A stretch of 7,267 bases of DNA from Ohtaekwangia sp036568665 (GTDB lineage: Bacteria; Bacteroidota; Bacteroidia; Cytophagales; Cyclobacteriaceae), in the NCBI RefSeq assembly GCF_036568665.1, contig NZ_DATCSD010000265.1, positions 1-7,267 of the forward strand. The letters are read 5' to 3'. Made by a program: the position numbers and the translations under genes. Shown in pieces: positions 1-6,970 of the stretch. The stretch's first letter is position 1. Every line of letters starts with the position of its first letter. The notes under the pieces were generated by a model. It was not told the origin of the DNA and made no database searches. It worked only from the letters and a program-made list of their open reading frames with translations.

Positions 1-354
1 TAGTAATACAACACCATCGATTGGATTGGCACGAATGGATTCTTCTACATCCATGCTCGCAAGGTTTCTATACAACATCGCTGTGGGTTTGATCAGTGTT
101 TCCCCCAACGACATCACCGGAAATTCTACCGGAAATCCTCCGGCCTCAGATATACCACGCTTCACAGATTCCGCCAGTTCACGAAAGTGCGCGTTACATG
201 GAGTAAGCTCAGACCATGTGTTGCATATACCTATAACTGGTTTTCCTCTGAACTCATAATCGGGTATACCCTGATTCTTCATCCAGGCGCGATAGATAAA
301 GCCATCTTTACCGGTTTTCCCAAACCAGCCCTGACTGCGAAGTTTTTCTTTCAT
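1..354 (-). CDS. IlvD/Edd-family dehydratase (sugar-acid dehydratase type), N-terminal part only
   Basis: This is the first 118 codons of a protein whose family is usually about 570-600 residues; the rest lies beyond the left edge. The family uses an Fe-S cluster and Mg2+ to dehydrate dihydroxy acids (branched-chain amino acid synthesis) or sugar acids such as L-arabinonate and D-xylonate, in the cytoplasm. The visible part begins MKEKLRSQGWFGK, then shows GFIYRAWMKNQG (18-29), VIGICNTWSELTPCN (40-54), a GGFPVEFPVMSLGET block, and NPIDGVVLL at the edge. The LRSQ-WFGK start and the RAWMKNQG block resemble the L-arabinonate dehydratase branch more than biosynthetic IlvD. Cys53 in TPCN matches the position of a cluster ligand; the other ligands (for example in GCDKTTP) are outside the window. 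ATG 354 is the only ATG in frame, although the frame stays open for 42 more codons upstream. A weak -7 match (TATTTTTC) lies at 382-375. Family is certain; substrate is not. Confidence 0.9.
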   Translation of the reverse strand, partial: MKEKLRSQGWFGKTGKDGFIYRAWMKNQGIPDYEFRGKPVIGICNTWSELTPCNAHFRELAESVKRGISEAGGFPVEFPVMSLGETLIKPTAMLYRNLASMDVEESIRANPIDGVVLL

Positions 355-460
355 ATATAGTCTGGTAGTGCTACGAAAAATATTCGGGATAGGTCTTGCA
401 TACACATTGCCATAATCGTTTACCCGTTCTATAAATATGGCAATTTTCCCTGCAATATTC

Positions 461-491
461 TTTACCGTTAAACCTCCGGAAGATACCTTTG
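461..491 (+). promoter_or_regulatory. Bacteroidota-type promoter for the 511-981 gene
   Basis: TACCTTTG at 484-491 is an exact match to the Bacteroidota -7 consensus TAnnTTTG. TTTA at 461-464, 19 bases upstream, matches three of four bases of the -33 TTTG. Transcription would begin near 497, leaving a leader of only about 12-15 bases before ATG 511 and no room for a Shine-Dalgarno site. The same TACCTTTG octamer precedes rplU in this window. Confidence 0.6.
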
Positions 492-510
492 ACTACAAAT
501 CCAAACCGGC

Positions 511-981
511 ATGAACCCGATTTTCAAGAAACTCAACTACAAGGATCAAAAGCTACTTCATATTATTAGCGCTCCGGATAGTTTTAAAAAAGATGTACAT
601 GAAATGGGTGATCTTGCAAACATCAAGACCTCTCTTGCAGGAGCAAAGAGCGTTGCATTCTTACTCGCGTTCGTTACCAAACAAAAGGAAGTAAATGACC
701 TTACGAACAAAGTCACTCCACTGATAGAAGATGATGGGATTATCTGGTTTGCCTATCCGAAGGGAACCTCCAAGAAATATACCTGCGAATTTAATCGTGA
801 TAATGGCTGGGAAGAATTGGGCAAACACGGGTTTGAACCGGTAAGAATGGTAGCCATCGATGAAGACTGGAGTGCATTACGTTTCCGAAAAGCCGAACAC
901 ATAAAAACGATGACGCGAAGTACCGCGATTAGCGTTACAGGAAAAGCAAAAATAGCGACAAAGAAGAGCGCAAAGAAATAG
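511..981 (+). CDS. Conserved hypothetical protein, DUF3052-like alpha/beta fold
   Basis: This 156-residue cytoplasmic protein has no signal peptide or membrane segment, and its function is not known. Alternating hydrophobic strands and helices suggest a compact alpha/beta (Rossmann-like) domain: LLHIISAP near 16-23, SVAFLLAFV near 47-55, then TPLIEDDGIIWFAYPKG (about 69-85) and a final strand at DEDWSALRFRK (about 117-127). The DDG-IIW-PK and DWS--R pair is how I remember DUF3052-type proteins ending; this is recall, not a search. The last 30 residues are Lys/Ala/Thr-rich (ends TKKSAKK), likely a disordered, basic tail. ATG 511 is fixed by an in-frame TGA at 490-492, and MNPIFKKLN is the kind of start I associate with Bacteroidota homologues. 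It has its own promoter just upstream and is 164 bases from the next gene, so it is probably monocistronic. That it is a real gene is well supported; the family link is tentative. Confidence 0.85.
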   Translation: MNPIFKKLNYKDQKLLHIISAPDSFKKDVHEMGDLANIKTSLAGAKSVAFLLAFVTKQKEVNDLTNKVTPLIEDDGIIWFAYPKGTSKKYTCEFNRDNGWEELGKHGFEPVRMVAIDEDWSALRFRKAEHIKTMTRSTAISVTGKAKIATKKSAKK

Positions 982-1145
982 CAAATGGCTGCCGATATAC
1001 GGCTGTTCCGTGAAGTAGAAAAATTTGAGCCTCAATGCTTTTGGTGTAAAGGAATGAAAAGGAGACTTTTTATTACATAGATTTTTCTGAGTGCTGCGGG
1101 TACTCTATTTTTAGCGTTATCATTCTATCCAAATTTTCTATCTCC

Positions 1146-3104
1146 ATGAAATTTACGGCATTTACCTGCGCGCTGCTGTTCACACTTTCTGCTCACGCCC
1201 AATCAACATTTTTACCAAAAAATCTGGGGGCCGGTGTGAACTCCGCGTATGACGAAGTAAGTCCTGTAATTTCTTCTGACCGAAAAACAATTCTTTTCAA
1301 TCGAAAGAATCACCCCATGAATGGCTTCGGTGAAAAGAATAGCACCGATATATGGATCAGTAATTTACAAGCCGATGGCACCTGGTCGGAAGCAGAGCGC
1401 TCTCCATCATTAAACATCAGTCAACACAACATTATACTTTCTATAACAGCCGATGGCCATGCATTACTGTTAAGCACAGATGAAGGACTGTCGCTTTCAA
1501 TCTGGCAGAATGAAGCATGGTCTGCACCACAAAAGCTTAACATCAAAGGATCGGATGATGCTGCACTTAGTGCCGATGGTAAATATCTGCTCGTGCGTAA
1601 GCATAGCAAGCTATTGGTATATGAGCGTGGTGAAAATGGAAGTTTAAAAGAACCCATTACCGTAACAGGTCTCAAAGCAAAAGTAAAAACACCTTTTCTG
1701 CTGATCGATAATAAAACTTTATACTTCAGTAGTTCTACCAAAGGAAAAGGTACTGATCTCTTTCGCGTAAAAAGATTAAACGATGAGTGGAGTGCATGGT
1801 CTGCTCCCGAAGCATTGAACGATACGATCAATACTGCCGGAGACGAAACATACCTGAGAACAAGCTTAAACGGAGCGTGGGGTTATTATTCTTCCACAAA
1901 CAACTCAACCGGTAAGGGAGATATATTTATGGCAAAACTGTTTGAAGATCAACCTTACGTTTTAGTTACCGGTAAAGTTATCAATGCAAAAACAAAACGC
2001 GTATTGACGAATAAAGACATTCAGATTTTAGCAGATGGCAAACCAACTGAAAATATAGTATTCAATCGCGACTCTGCTACATTTCAAGCCAAGCTTCCCT
2101 TCGGAAAGAAATATACTTTGAGTGCATCGCTATACCAATATGGTGCAAAGCCATATATAGTAGATGCTACCCATGATAAAGAATTCAGATATATTAATAC
2201 AGACCTGGAAGAAGAACCTGTGCCGTTTGTATTACTGAAAGGCAAATTGCTTATTAAAAATACGGACCAGGCTATACCGGCATCTGCCCTTGCCAAGATT
2301 ATGGTGGATGGCGAAGAGATAGACTCTGCACATGTAGATCTTGAGAAGGGAACGTACTCGATCAAACTAAATCATGGAACAGTATATTACGTACAAGTGA
2401 GTGCACGAAGATTTGAATCACTTCCCGACCTGGTTGATTTGAAAGGTGTAGATGGTTATGAAGAAGTTACTCTAGACTTGCAAGCTGATGCTGAGAAGAT
2501 GGCGATTGTAACCGGAAGAATCATTAATAAGAAAACAAACAATACGCTGCCGCCAGAGATCAGCACGGGTGTAAAAGTAGAAGGCGTTTCATCTGTTGCT
2601 GCTATTGTTGATTCGCTGCAGAGTGTATATGAACTGCGCTTCCCATTAAGAGCAAGTTATACACTTAGTGCTGTTGCCTCCGGATTTTATCCGCTATACG
2701 AAAACATTGACCTCACACAGGAAAGTAATGAAGTAACAATTAACCGTGATCTCACGCTTGTTCCATTCGAGCGCGGACAATCTGTATTACTAAAAAACAT
2801 TTTCTTCAAACCAGATAATGTTACGCTCGATGCTACTTCTTACCCTGAGCTCGACAGACTTATTTTATTCCTCACCGCTAATCCGAAAGTAAAGATCGAA
2901 ATTGGTGCTCACGCAGATCCGTCTTCAAAAGTATCTACGTTAAATCAGGCTAAAGCAGTAGCGAATTATATCACAGCACAAGGCATTGCTAAAAACCGAA
3001 TAACAAGCCGCGGCTATGGTGCATCTAAGCCAGTTGCATCCAGCAAAACTCCGGAAGGTAAAGCACAGAACAGACGAATAGAATTTACGTTCACGGAAAA
3101 ATAG
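1146..3104 (+). CDS. Secreted PD40 beta-propeller / OmpA-like domain protein
   Basis: This 652-residue envelope protein has a Sec signal peptide (residues 1-18, likely cut after AHA, giving Gln19). Residues about 28-270 look like a PD40/TolB-type beta-propeller: SPVISSDRKTILFNRK, a DIWISNL blade, AALSADGKYLLV, TLYFSSSTKGKGTDLFRVK and a final KGDIFMAKL blade. Three Ig-like or carboxypeptidase-regulatory-like repeats follow, starting near 274 (VTGKVINAKTK), 364 (LKGKLLIKNTD) and 455 (VTGRIINKKTN), a period of about 90. Residues about 550-652 are an OmpA-like domain, expected to bind peptidoglycan in the periplasm: KNIFFKPDN, IEIGAHAD, GIAKNRITSRGYG and QNRRIEF. The usual GHTD is AHAD and the conserved Arg of the LSxxRA helix is Lys603, so binding may be altered. 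No transmembrane barrel is visible. A weak promoter (TTTT 1083-1086, TATTTTTA 1106-1113) and no Shine-Dalgarno site precede ATG 1146. A hairpin terminator follows. The specific role is unknown. Confidence 0.9.
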   Translation: MKFTAFTCALLFTLSAHAQSTFLPKNLGAGVNSAYDEVSPVISSDRKTILFNRKNHPMNGFGEKNSTDIWISNLQADGTWSEAERSPSLNISQHNIILSITADGHALLLSTDEGLSLSIWQNEAWSAPQKLNIKGSDDAALSADGKYLLVRKHSKLLVYERGENGSLKEPITVTGLKAKVKTPFLLIDNKTLYFSSSTKGKGTDLFRVKRLNDEWSAWSAPEALNDTINTAGDETYLRTSLNGAWGYYSSTNNSTGKGDIFMAKLFEDQPYVLVTGKVINAKTKRVLTNKDIQILADGKPTENIVFNRDSATFQAKLPFGKKYTLSASLYQYGAKPYIVDATHDKEFRYINTDLEEEPVPFVLLKGKLLIKNTDQAIPASALAKIMVDGEEIDSAHVDLEKGTYSIKLNHGTVYYVQVSARRFESLPDLVDLKGVDGYEEVTLDLQADAEKMAIVTGRIINKKTNNTLPPEISTGVKVEGVSSVAAIVDSLQSVYELRFPLRASYTLSAVASGFYPLYENIDLTQESNEVTINRDLTLVPFERGQSVLLKNIFFKPDNVTLDATSYPELDRLILFLTANPKVKIEIGAHADPSSKVSTLNQAKAVANYITAQGIAKNRITSRGYGASKPVASSKTPEGKAQNRRIEFTFTEK

Positions 3105-3185
3105 AGATATATAGTACGGGCTATACATCATTGAATGATTTAAATCTCTTACGAAATCACCTGATCAGAATTACTTATAAATACA

Positions 3186-3217
3186 GAAGCCCGGTCAATG
3201 ACCGGGCTTCTTATTTT
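3186..3217. terminator. Bidirectional Rho-independent terminator
   Basis: Bases 3186-3210 form a near-perfect inverted repeat: GAAGCCCGGTC, loop AAT, GACCGGGCTTC, an 11-bp GC-rich stem. On the plus strand TTATTTTT follows (3211-3218), giving a U-rich tail for the 1146-3104 gene. On the minus strand the tract after the stem is less U-rich (TGTATTTATAAG), but the hairpin also lies 33 bases past the nrdA stop, so it can serve both convergent units. Confidence 0.85.
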
Positions 3218-3242
3218 TAAACAAAGTTAAACGTCTTTGTGC

Positions 3243-5702
3243 TTAGCTTCCGCAAGCTTCACAAGCATCCGGGTTGTCGAGCGAGCACATCATATCAGAC
3301 ATGTTCTGCTCATACTGTAATGCTATTTGTTGAGCATCTGTAGTCTGTGTAGCTGTTACTGTCACCACCTCTGCCACAGCTTGTTCACCAGTTGCAGATG
3401 TTTCAGTTGCTACAACCGCTGGTTGCTGAATCGCTGATTTATCCAATGTAAATTTAATAGCATCGGCAGCAGCATTCGTACGCAGATAGTACATACCTGT
3501 TTTCAATCCTTTCTTCCATGCATAGAAGTGCATGGAAGTAAGTTTACCAAAATTAGGATTGGTCAGGTGAATGTTCAGACTTTGCGACTGACAGATATAG
3601 GCACCGCGATCTGCAGACATATCGATGATTGCTTTCTGCGAAATCTCCCATACTGTTTTATAAATATCTTTTATGTTCTGCGGAATCTCTGGTATAGATT
3701 GAACGGAACCATTGCTTGCGATAAGTTTTTGTCTCATCGTTTCGCTCCACAAACCGAGATTCATCAGGTCTTTCATCAGGTGCTTGTTAGCAATGATAAA
3801 TTCGCCTGACAATGTTCTGCGGGTATAGATGTTTGAAGTATATGGTTCGAAGCACTCGTTGTTACCCAATATCTGCGATGTAGAAGCGGTAGGCATAGGT
3901 GCTACAAGCAGCGAGTTACGCACACCATGCTTCTTTACATCTTGCTTCAGTTGTTCCCAGTTCCAGCGGCCGCTGGTTGGTGTAACTCCCCACATATCAA
4001 ACTGGAAGATTCCTTTTGATACGGGTGAACCTTTAAATGTTTCGTATGCGCCATTTACTTTAGCAAGCTCCATAGAAGCTTCCATCGCACCGAAATATAT
4101 AGTTTCGAAGATATCAGCATTCAGATTACGAGCTTCTTCAGAATCGAATGGCATACGTAACAGGATGAATGCATCTGCCAAACCTTGCACACCCAAACCA
4201 ATTGGTCTGTGGCGCATGTTGGAGTTCTTCGCTTCTATTACCGGGTAATAGTTAACATCAATTACTTTATTGAGGTTGCGAGTAGCAACTTTTGTGATCT
4301 CGTATAATTTCTGGTGATCGAACTTGCCATCTTCGGTTACAAATTTTGGCAATGCTATAGAAGCCAGGTTACAAACGGCTACTTCATCAGCAGATGTATA
4401 CTCGATGATCTCTGTACACAAGTTGCTCGACTTGATCGTTCCCAGATTTTTCTGGTTAGATTTTTTATTCGCAGCATCCTTATATAGTATATAGGGAGTT
4501 CCTGTTTCGATTTGTGATTCAAGTATCTCAAACCAAAGATCCTGAGCTTTTACTTGCTTACGGAACTTGCCTTCTTTTTCATATTTATCATAGAGGCGTT
4601 CAAATTCTTCTCCCCATACTTCAGCCAAACCAGGTGCTTCGTTCGGGCAGAAGAGAGACCACATTTCGTTGTTCTCTACACGCTGCATGAACAAATCCGG
4701 AATCCACATAGCATAGAAAAGATCGCGTGCGCGCATTTCTTCTTTACCATGATTCTTCTTCAGATCAAGAAATTCAAAAACATCGGCATGCCAAGGCTCC
4801 AGATATATAGCAAAGCTTCCTTTGCGTTTTCCTCCACCCTGATCAACGTAACGTGCAGTCATATCAAAGTTACGCAGCATCGGAACTATACCGTTAGATG
4901 TTCCACCTGTTCCTTTAATATAAGAGCCCTTCGCGCGCACGTTGTGAATGCTCAGTCCTATACCCCCTGCAGACTGAGAAATCTTCGCGCATTGTTTTAA
5001 TGTATCATATATACCATCAATGCTGTCATCCTTCATGGTTAACAGGAAGCATGACGACAACTGAGGCTTAGGTGTACCTGCATTGAACAATGTAGGCGTT
5101 GCATGTGTAAACCATTTTTCTGAAAGCAGATTATAGGTTTCGATAGCAGCCGGTATATCTTCACCATGTATACCTACCGCCACACGCATCAGCAAATGTT
5201 GAGGGCGTTCCACGGTTTTACCATCAACCTTCATCAGGTATGAGCGCTCGAGTGTTTTGAAACCAAAGTAATCATAGCTGAAGTCACGATCATACAGAAT
5301 GGCTTCATCCAATTCTGCAGCGTGCTCTTTAATTACTTTATAGGTCTCTTTAGAAATGAGCGGAGCATTTTGTCCGGTCTTCGGATCAACATACGTATAC
5401 AGTCGTTTCATGGTATTTGAAAACGACTTGCTTGTTACCTTGTGTAAATTGGATACGGCTATACGCGCAGCCAACTTGGCAAAGTCAGGATGTTTGGTAG
5501 TCATGGTTGCTGCAATCTCGGCAGCAAGATTATCAAGCTCCTGTGTAGATACACCATCATAGAGGCCATTGATCACCTTCATGGCCACCTCTACAGGATT
5601 GACGAACTTCGGATCTAATCCGTAACAGAGTTTCTCAATACGAGCGGTGATTTTGTCGAACTTAACCGATTCTCTGTGTCCATCACGTTTTAGTACAAGC
5701 AT
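3243..5702 (-). CDS. nrdA: Class Ia ribonucleotide reductase, large (alpha) subunit
   Basis: This 819-residue catalytic subunit reduces ribonucleoside diphosphates to deoxyribonucleotides, using a radical supplied by NrdB. The N-terminal ATP cone (about 1-92) carries the allosteric activity site; Asp57 matches the mammalian residue needed for dATP feedback, so feedback is probably intact. The catalytic core has Cys218 (QLSSCFLLTMKDDS) and Cys444 (VAVCNLAS), the redox pair; Asn427, Cys429 and Glu431 (SNLCTEI), the thiyl-radical site; and Tyr738-Tyr739 (GMYYLRT) on the radical path. The end is CEACGS, with shuttle cysteines 814 and 817. Overall it resembles eukaryotic RRM1 far more than E. coli NrdA. 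The main difference is an Ala/Val/Thr/Gln-rich linker at about 756-800, before the Cys tail. It lies 53 bases downstream of nrdB on the same strand with no promoter between, so the two are probably co-transcribed. No clear Shine-Dalgarno site precedes ATG 5702; MLVLKRDG is the expected start of the cone. Confidence 0.98.
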   Translation of the reverse strand: MLVLKRDGHRESVKFDKITARIEKLCYGLDPKFVNPVEVAMKVINGLYDGVSTQELDNLAAEIAATMTTKHPDFAKLAARIAVSNLHKVTSKSFSNTMKRLYTYVDPKTGQNAPLISKETYKVIKEHAAELDEAILYDRDFSYDYFGFKTLERSYLMKVDGKTVERPQHLLMRVAVGIHGEDIPAAIETYNLLSEKWFTHATPTLFNAGTPKPQLSSCFLLTMKDDSIDGIYDTLKQCAKISQSAGGIGLSIHNVRAKGSYIKGTGGTSNGIVPMLRNFDMTARYVDQGGGKRKGSFAIYLEPWHADVFEFLDLKKNHGKEEMRARDLFYAMWIPDLFMQRVENNEMWSLFCPNEAPGLAEVWGEEFERLYDKYEKEGKFRKQVKAQDLWFEILESQIETGTPYILYKDAANKKSNQKNLGTIKSSNLCTEIIEYTSADEVAVCNLASIALPKFVTEDGKFDHQKLYEITKVATRNLNKVIDVNYYPVIEAKNSNMRHRPIGLGVQGLADAFILLRMPFDSEEARNLNADIFETIYFGAMEASMELAKVNGAYETFKGSPVSKGIFQFDMWGVTPTSGRWNWEQLKQDVKKHGVRNSLLVAPMPTASTSQILGNNECFEPYTSNIYTRRTLSGEFIIANKHLMKDLMNLGLWSETMRQKLIASNGSVQSIPEIPQNIKDIYKTVWEISQKAIIDMSADRGAYICQSQSLNIHLTNPNFGKLTSMHFYAWKKGLKTGMYYLRTNAAADAIKFTLDKSAIQQPAVVATETSATGEQAVAEVVTVTATQTTDAQQIALQYEQNMSDMMCSLDNPDACEACGS

Positions 5703-5755
5703 CGCGGAAATAGGGGTTGTTTTTAGTGGAGAAGTTTAAAAAGTATTTGAATGTA

Positions 5756-6739
5756 TTAAAAATCTTCGTTAAGAGAAAACTTAGGAGCGCTTTCTTTTTC
5801 AGTGCTCTTCATCACTCCTGCTTTCTGATACTCAGCTACCCGCTTCTCGAAGAAATTCGTTTTTCCTCGCAGCGAGATCATGTCCATAAAGTCGAATGGA
5901 TTAGTTGCATTGTAAATTTTCTTGCCAACCAGTTCATTCAATAAACGATCGGCAACAAACTCAATATACTGACGCATCTGTCCGGCATTCATACCAATAA
6001 GGTTAACAGGAAGTGCATCGGTAACAAACTCCTTCTCTATCTCAACAGCATCTTTAATGATGTCGATAACAGTTTGCTCCGGAAGTTTGTTCACTACATG
6101 CTGAGTATATAAATGACACGCGAAGTCACAGTGTAAACCTTCATCGCGTGATATGAGTTCATTGGAGAAACTAAGTCCCGGCATCAGCCCGCGTTTCTTC
6201 AACCAGAAGATAGAGCAGAATGAACCAGAGAAAAATATACCTTCAACCGCAGCAAAGGCAATAAGTCTTTCCTGGAAAGATCCTTGGTTTATCCAACGCA
6301 ATGCCCAATCAGCTTTCTTCTTCACACAATCCATTGTTTCAATAGCATGAAAGAGCACATCTTTCTCTTTAGGATCTTTTACATATGTATCGATCAGAAG
6401 AGAATATGTTTCGGAGTGTATATTTTCAATTGCTATCTGAAAGCCATAAAAGAATTTCGCTTCAGTATATTGAACTTCAGCCACGAAGTGTTCAGCAAGA
6501 TTCTCATTCACGATTCCATCGCTGGCAGCAAAAAATGCAAGTACATGAGTGATGAAATGGCGTTCCCCATCATTCAACGTTTCCCAGTCACGTAAATCAT
6601 GACTTAAGTCTATTTCTTCAGCAGTCCAAAAGCTGGCTTCTGCTTGTTTATAGAACTTCCATATATCATGTTGTTGAATCGGAAAGAGTACAAAGCGATC
6701 TTTGTTCTCCTTCAATATGGGTTCCTCCTGTTGGCTCAT
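5756..6739 (-). CDS. nrdB: Class Ia ribonucleotide reductase, small (beta) subunit
   Basis: This 327-residue ferritin-like protein holds the di-metal centre and tyrosyl radical that activate NrdA. All expected residues are visible: metal ligands Asp74 (AASDGIVNE), Glu105 and His108 (IENIHSETY), Glu166 (VEGIFFSG), Glu200 and His203 (SRDEGLHCDF); radical Tyr112; radical-transfer Trp27 (HDIW) and Asp199. The C-terminal KFSLNEDF matches the tail that docks into the large subunit and is close to the FTLDADF end of human RRM2. The presence of Tyr112 fits a stable tyrosyl radical rather than a Tyr-less (class Ic-like) cofactor. There is no N-terminal ATP cone. It is the first gene of the nrdB-nrdA operon, the reverse of the E. 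coli order. ATG 6739 gives MSQQEEPILKENKDRFVLFPI, in register with the family; no Shine-Dalgarno site is visible. A CTAAAA-CCCC-ATTT leader element precedes it, as it does nrdA. Confidence 0.98.
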   Translation of the reverse strand: MSQQEEPILKENKDRFVLFPIQQHDIWKFYKQAEASFWTAEEIDLSHDLRDWETLNDGERHFITHVLAFFAASDGIVNENLAEHFVAEVQYTEAKFFYGFQIAIENIHSETYSLLIDTYVKDPKEKDVLFHAIETMDCVKKKADWALRWINQGSFQERLIAFAAVEGIFFSGSFCSIFWLKKRGLMPGLSFSNELISRDEGLHCDFACHLYTQHVVNKLPEQTVIDIIKDAVEIEKEFVTDALPVNLIGMNAGQMRQYIEFVADRLLNELVGKKIYNATNPFDFMDMISLRGKTNFFEKRVAEYQKAGVMKSTEKESAPKFSLNEDF

Positions 6740-6872
6740 GGCATAAATGGGGTTTTAGGGTTAAACTAAATATCTCTAATGGGCACTAGCATTTGCCAAT
6801 ACCTTACTTACTCTCCGTTAAATCTTTTTGCTTTATTAAGACACAAACTGAACGTCTGTCTTTGGTCAGCGC

Positions 6873-6903
6873 CAAGTGTACAAAAGAAGTAGAACGATTC
6901 TAA
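6873..6903 (-). promoter_or_regulatory. Possible nrdB promoter
   Basis: Reading the minus strand, TACACTTG (6880-6873) differs from the TAnnTTTG -7 box by one base, and TTAG (6903-6900), 19 bases upstream, matches three of four bases of the -33 TTTG. The predicted leader would be about 125 bases. Spacing is right but both boxes are imperfect, so this is tentative. Confidence 0.3.
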
Positions 6904-6939
6904 AAAACAAAACGCTATTTGCAGGCTGATTTCAACAAA

Positions 6940-6948
6940 TGTGGATAA
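6940..6948 (-). promoter_or_regulatory. DnaA box (exact TTATCCACA)
   Basis: TGTGGATAA on the plus strand is TTATCCACA on the minus strand, an exact match to the strong DnaA-binding 9-mer. It lies about 200 bases from both nrdB and rplU, and about 37 bases upstream of the tentative nrdB -33 box. E. coli nrdAB is known to be controlled through DnaA boxes, which makes nrdB the more likely target here. Confidence 0.55.
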
Positions 6949-6961
6949 CTTGTTGATGCAT

Positions 6962-6970
6962 TGTGGATAC
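6962..6970 (-). promoter_or_regulatory. DnaA-box-like site (GTATCCACA)
   Basis: TGTGGATAC on the plus strand differs by one base from the DnaA consensus. It has the same orientation as the exact box at 6940-6948, with starts 22 bp apart, close to two helical turns, so bound proteins would lie on the same DNA face. Confidence 0.5.

Noticed and set aside
989..1001. Inverted repeat GCCG-ATATA-CGGC just after the 511-981 stop, as a terminator
   Set aside because: Only a 4-bp stem and no T-run follows.
985..1080. Small plus-strand ORF of 31 codons (MAADIRLFREVEKF...)
   Set aside because: No ribosome binding site or promoter, no recognisable family, and it lies in the ordinary spacer between two genes; length is compatible with chance.
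3127..3139. Palindrome ATCATTGAATGAT in the convergent gap
   Set aside because: Short and AT-rich, no second copy, and a far better terminator lies next to it.
3221..3240. Inverted repeat ACAAAG / CTTTGT beside the nrdA stop
   Set aside because: Six AT-rich base pairs with an 8-base loop; too weak to claim as a second terminator or operator.
4554..5000. Long open frames on the plus strand opposite nrdA and nrdB
   Set aside because: They are antisense shadows of highly conserved genes, with Cys/Phe/His-rich, non-protein-like composition and no start signals.
6747..6764. Telomere-like GGGGTTTTAGGGTT near the nrdB start
   Set aside because: Only two imperfect units; better explained as part of the nrdB leader, and not a tandem array.
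6862..6875. TTGG-tcagcg-CCAA inverted repeat overlapping the tentative nrdB promoter
   Set aside because: A 4-bp arm is expected often by chance; no tandem copy that would indicate a regulator site.
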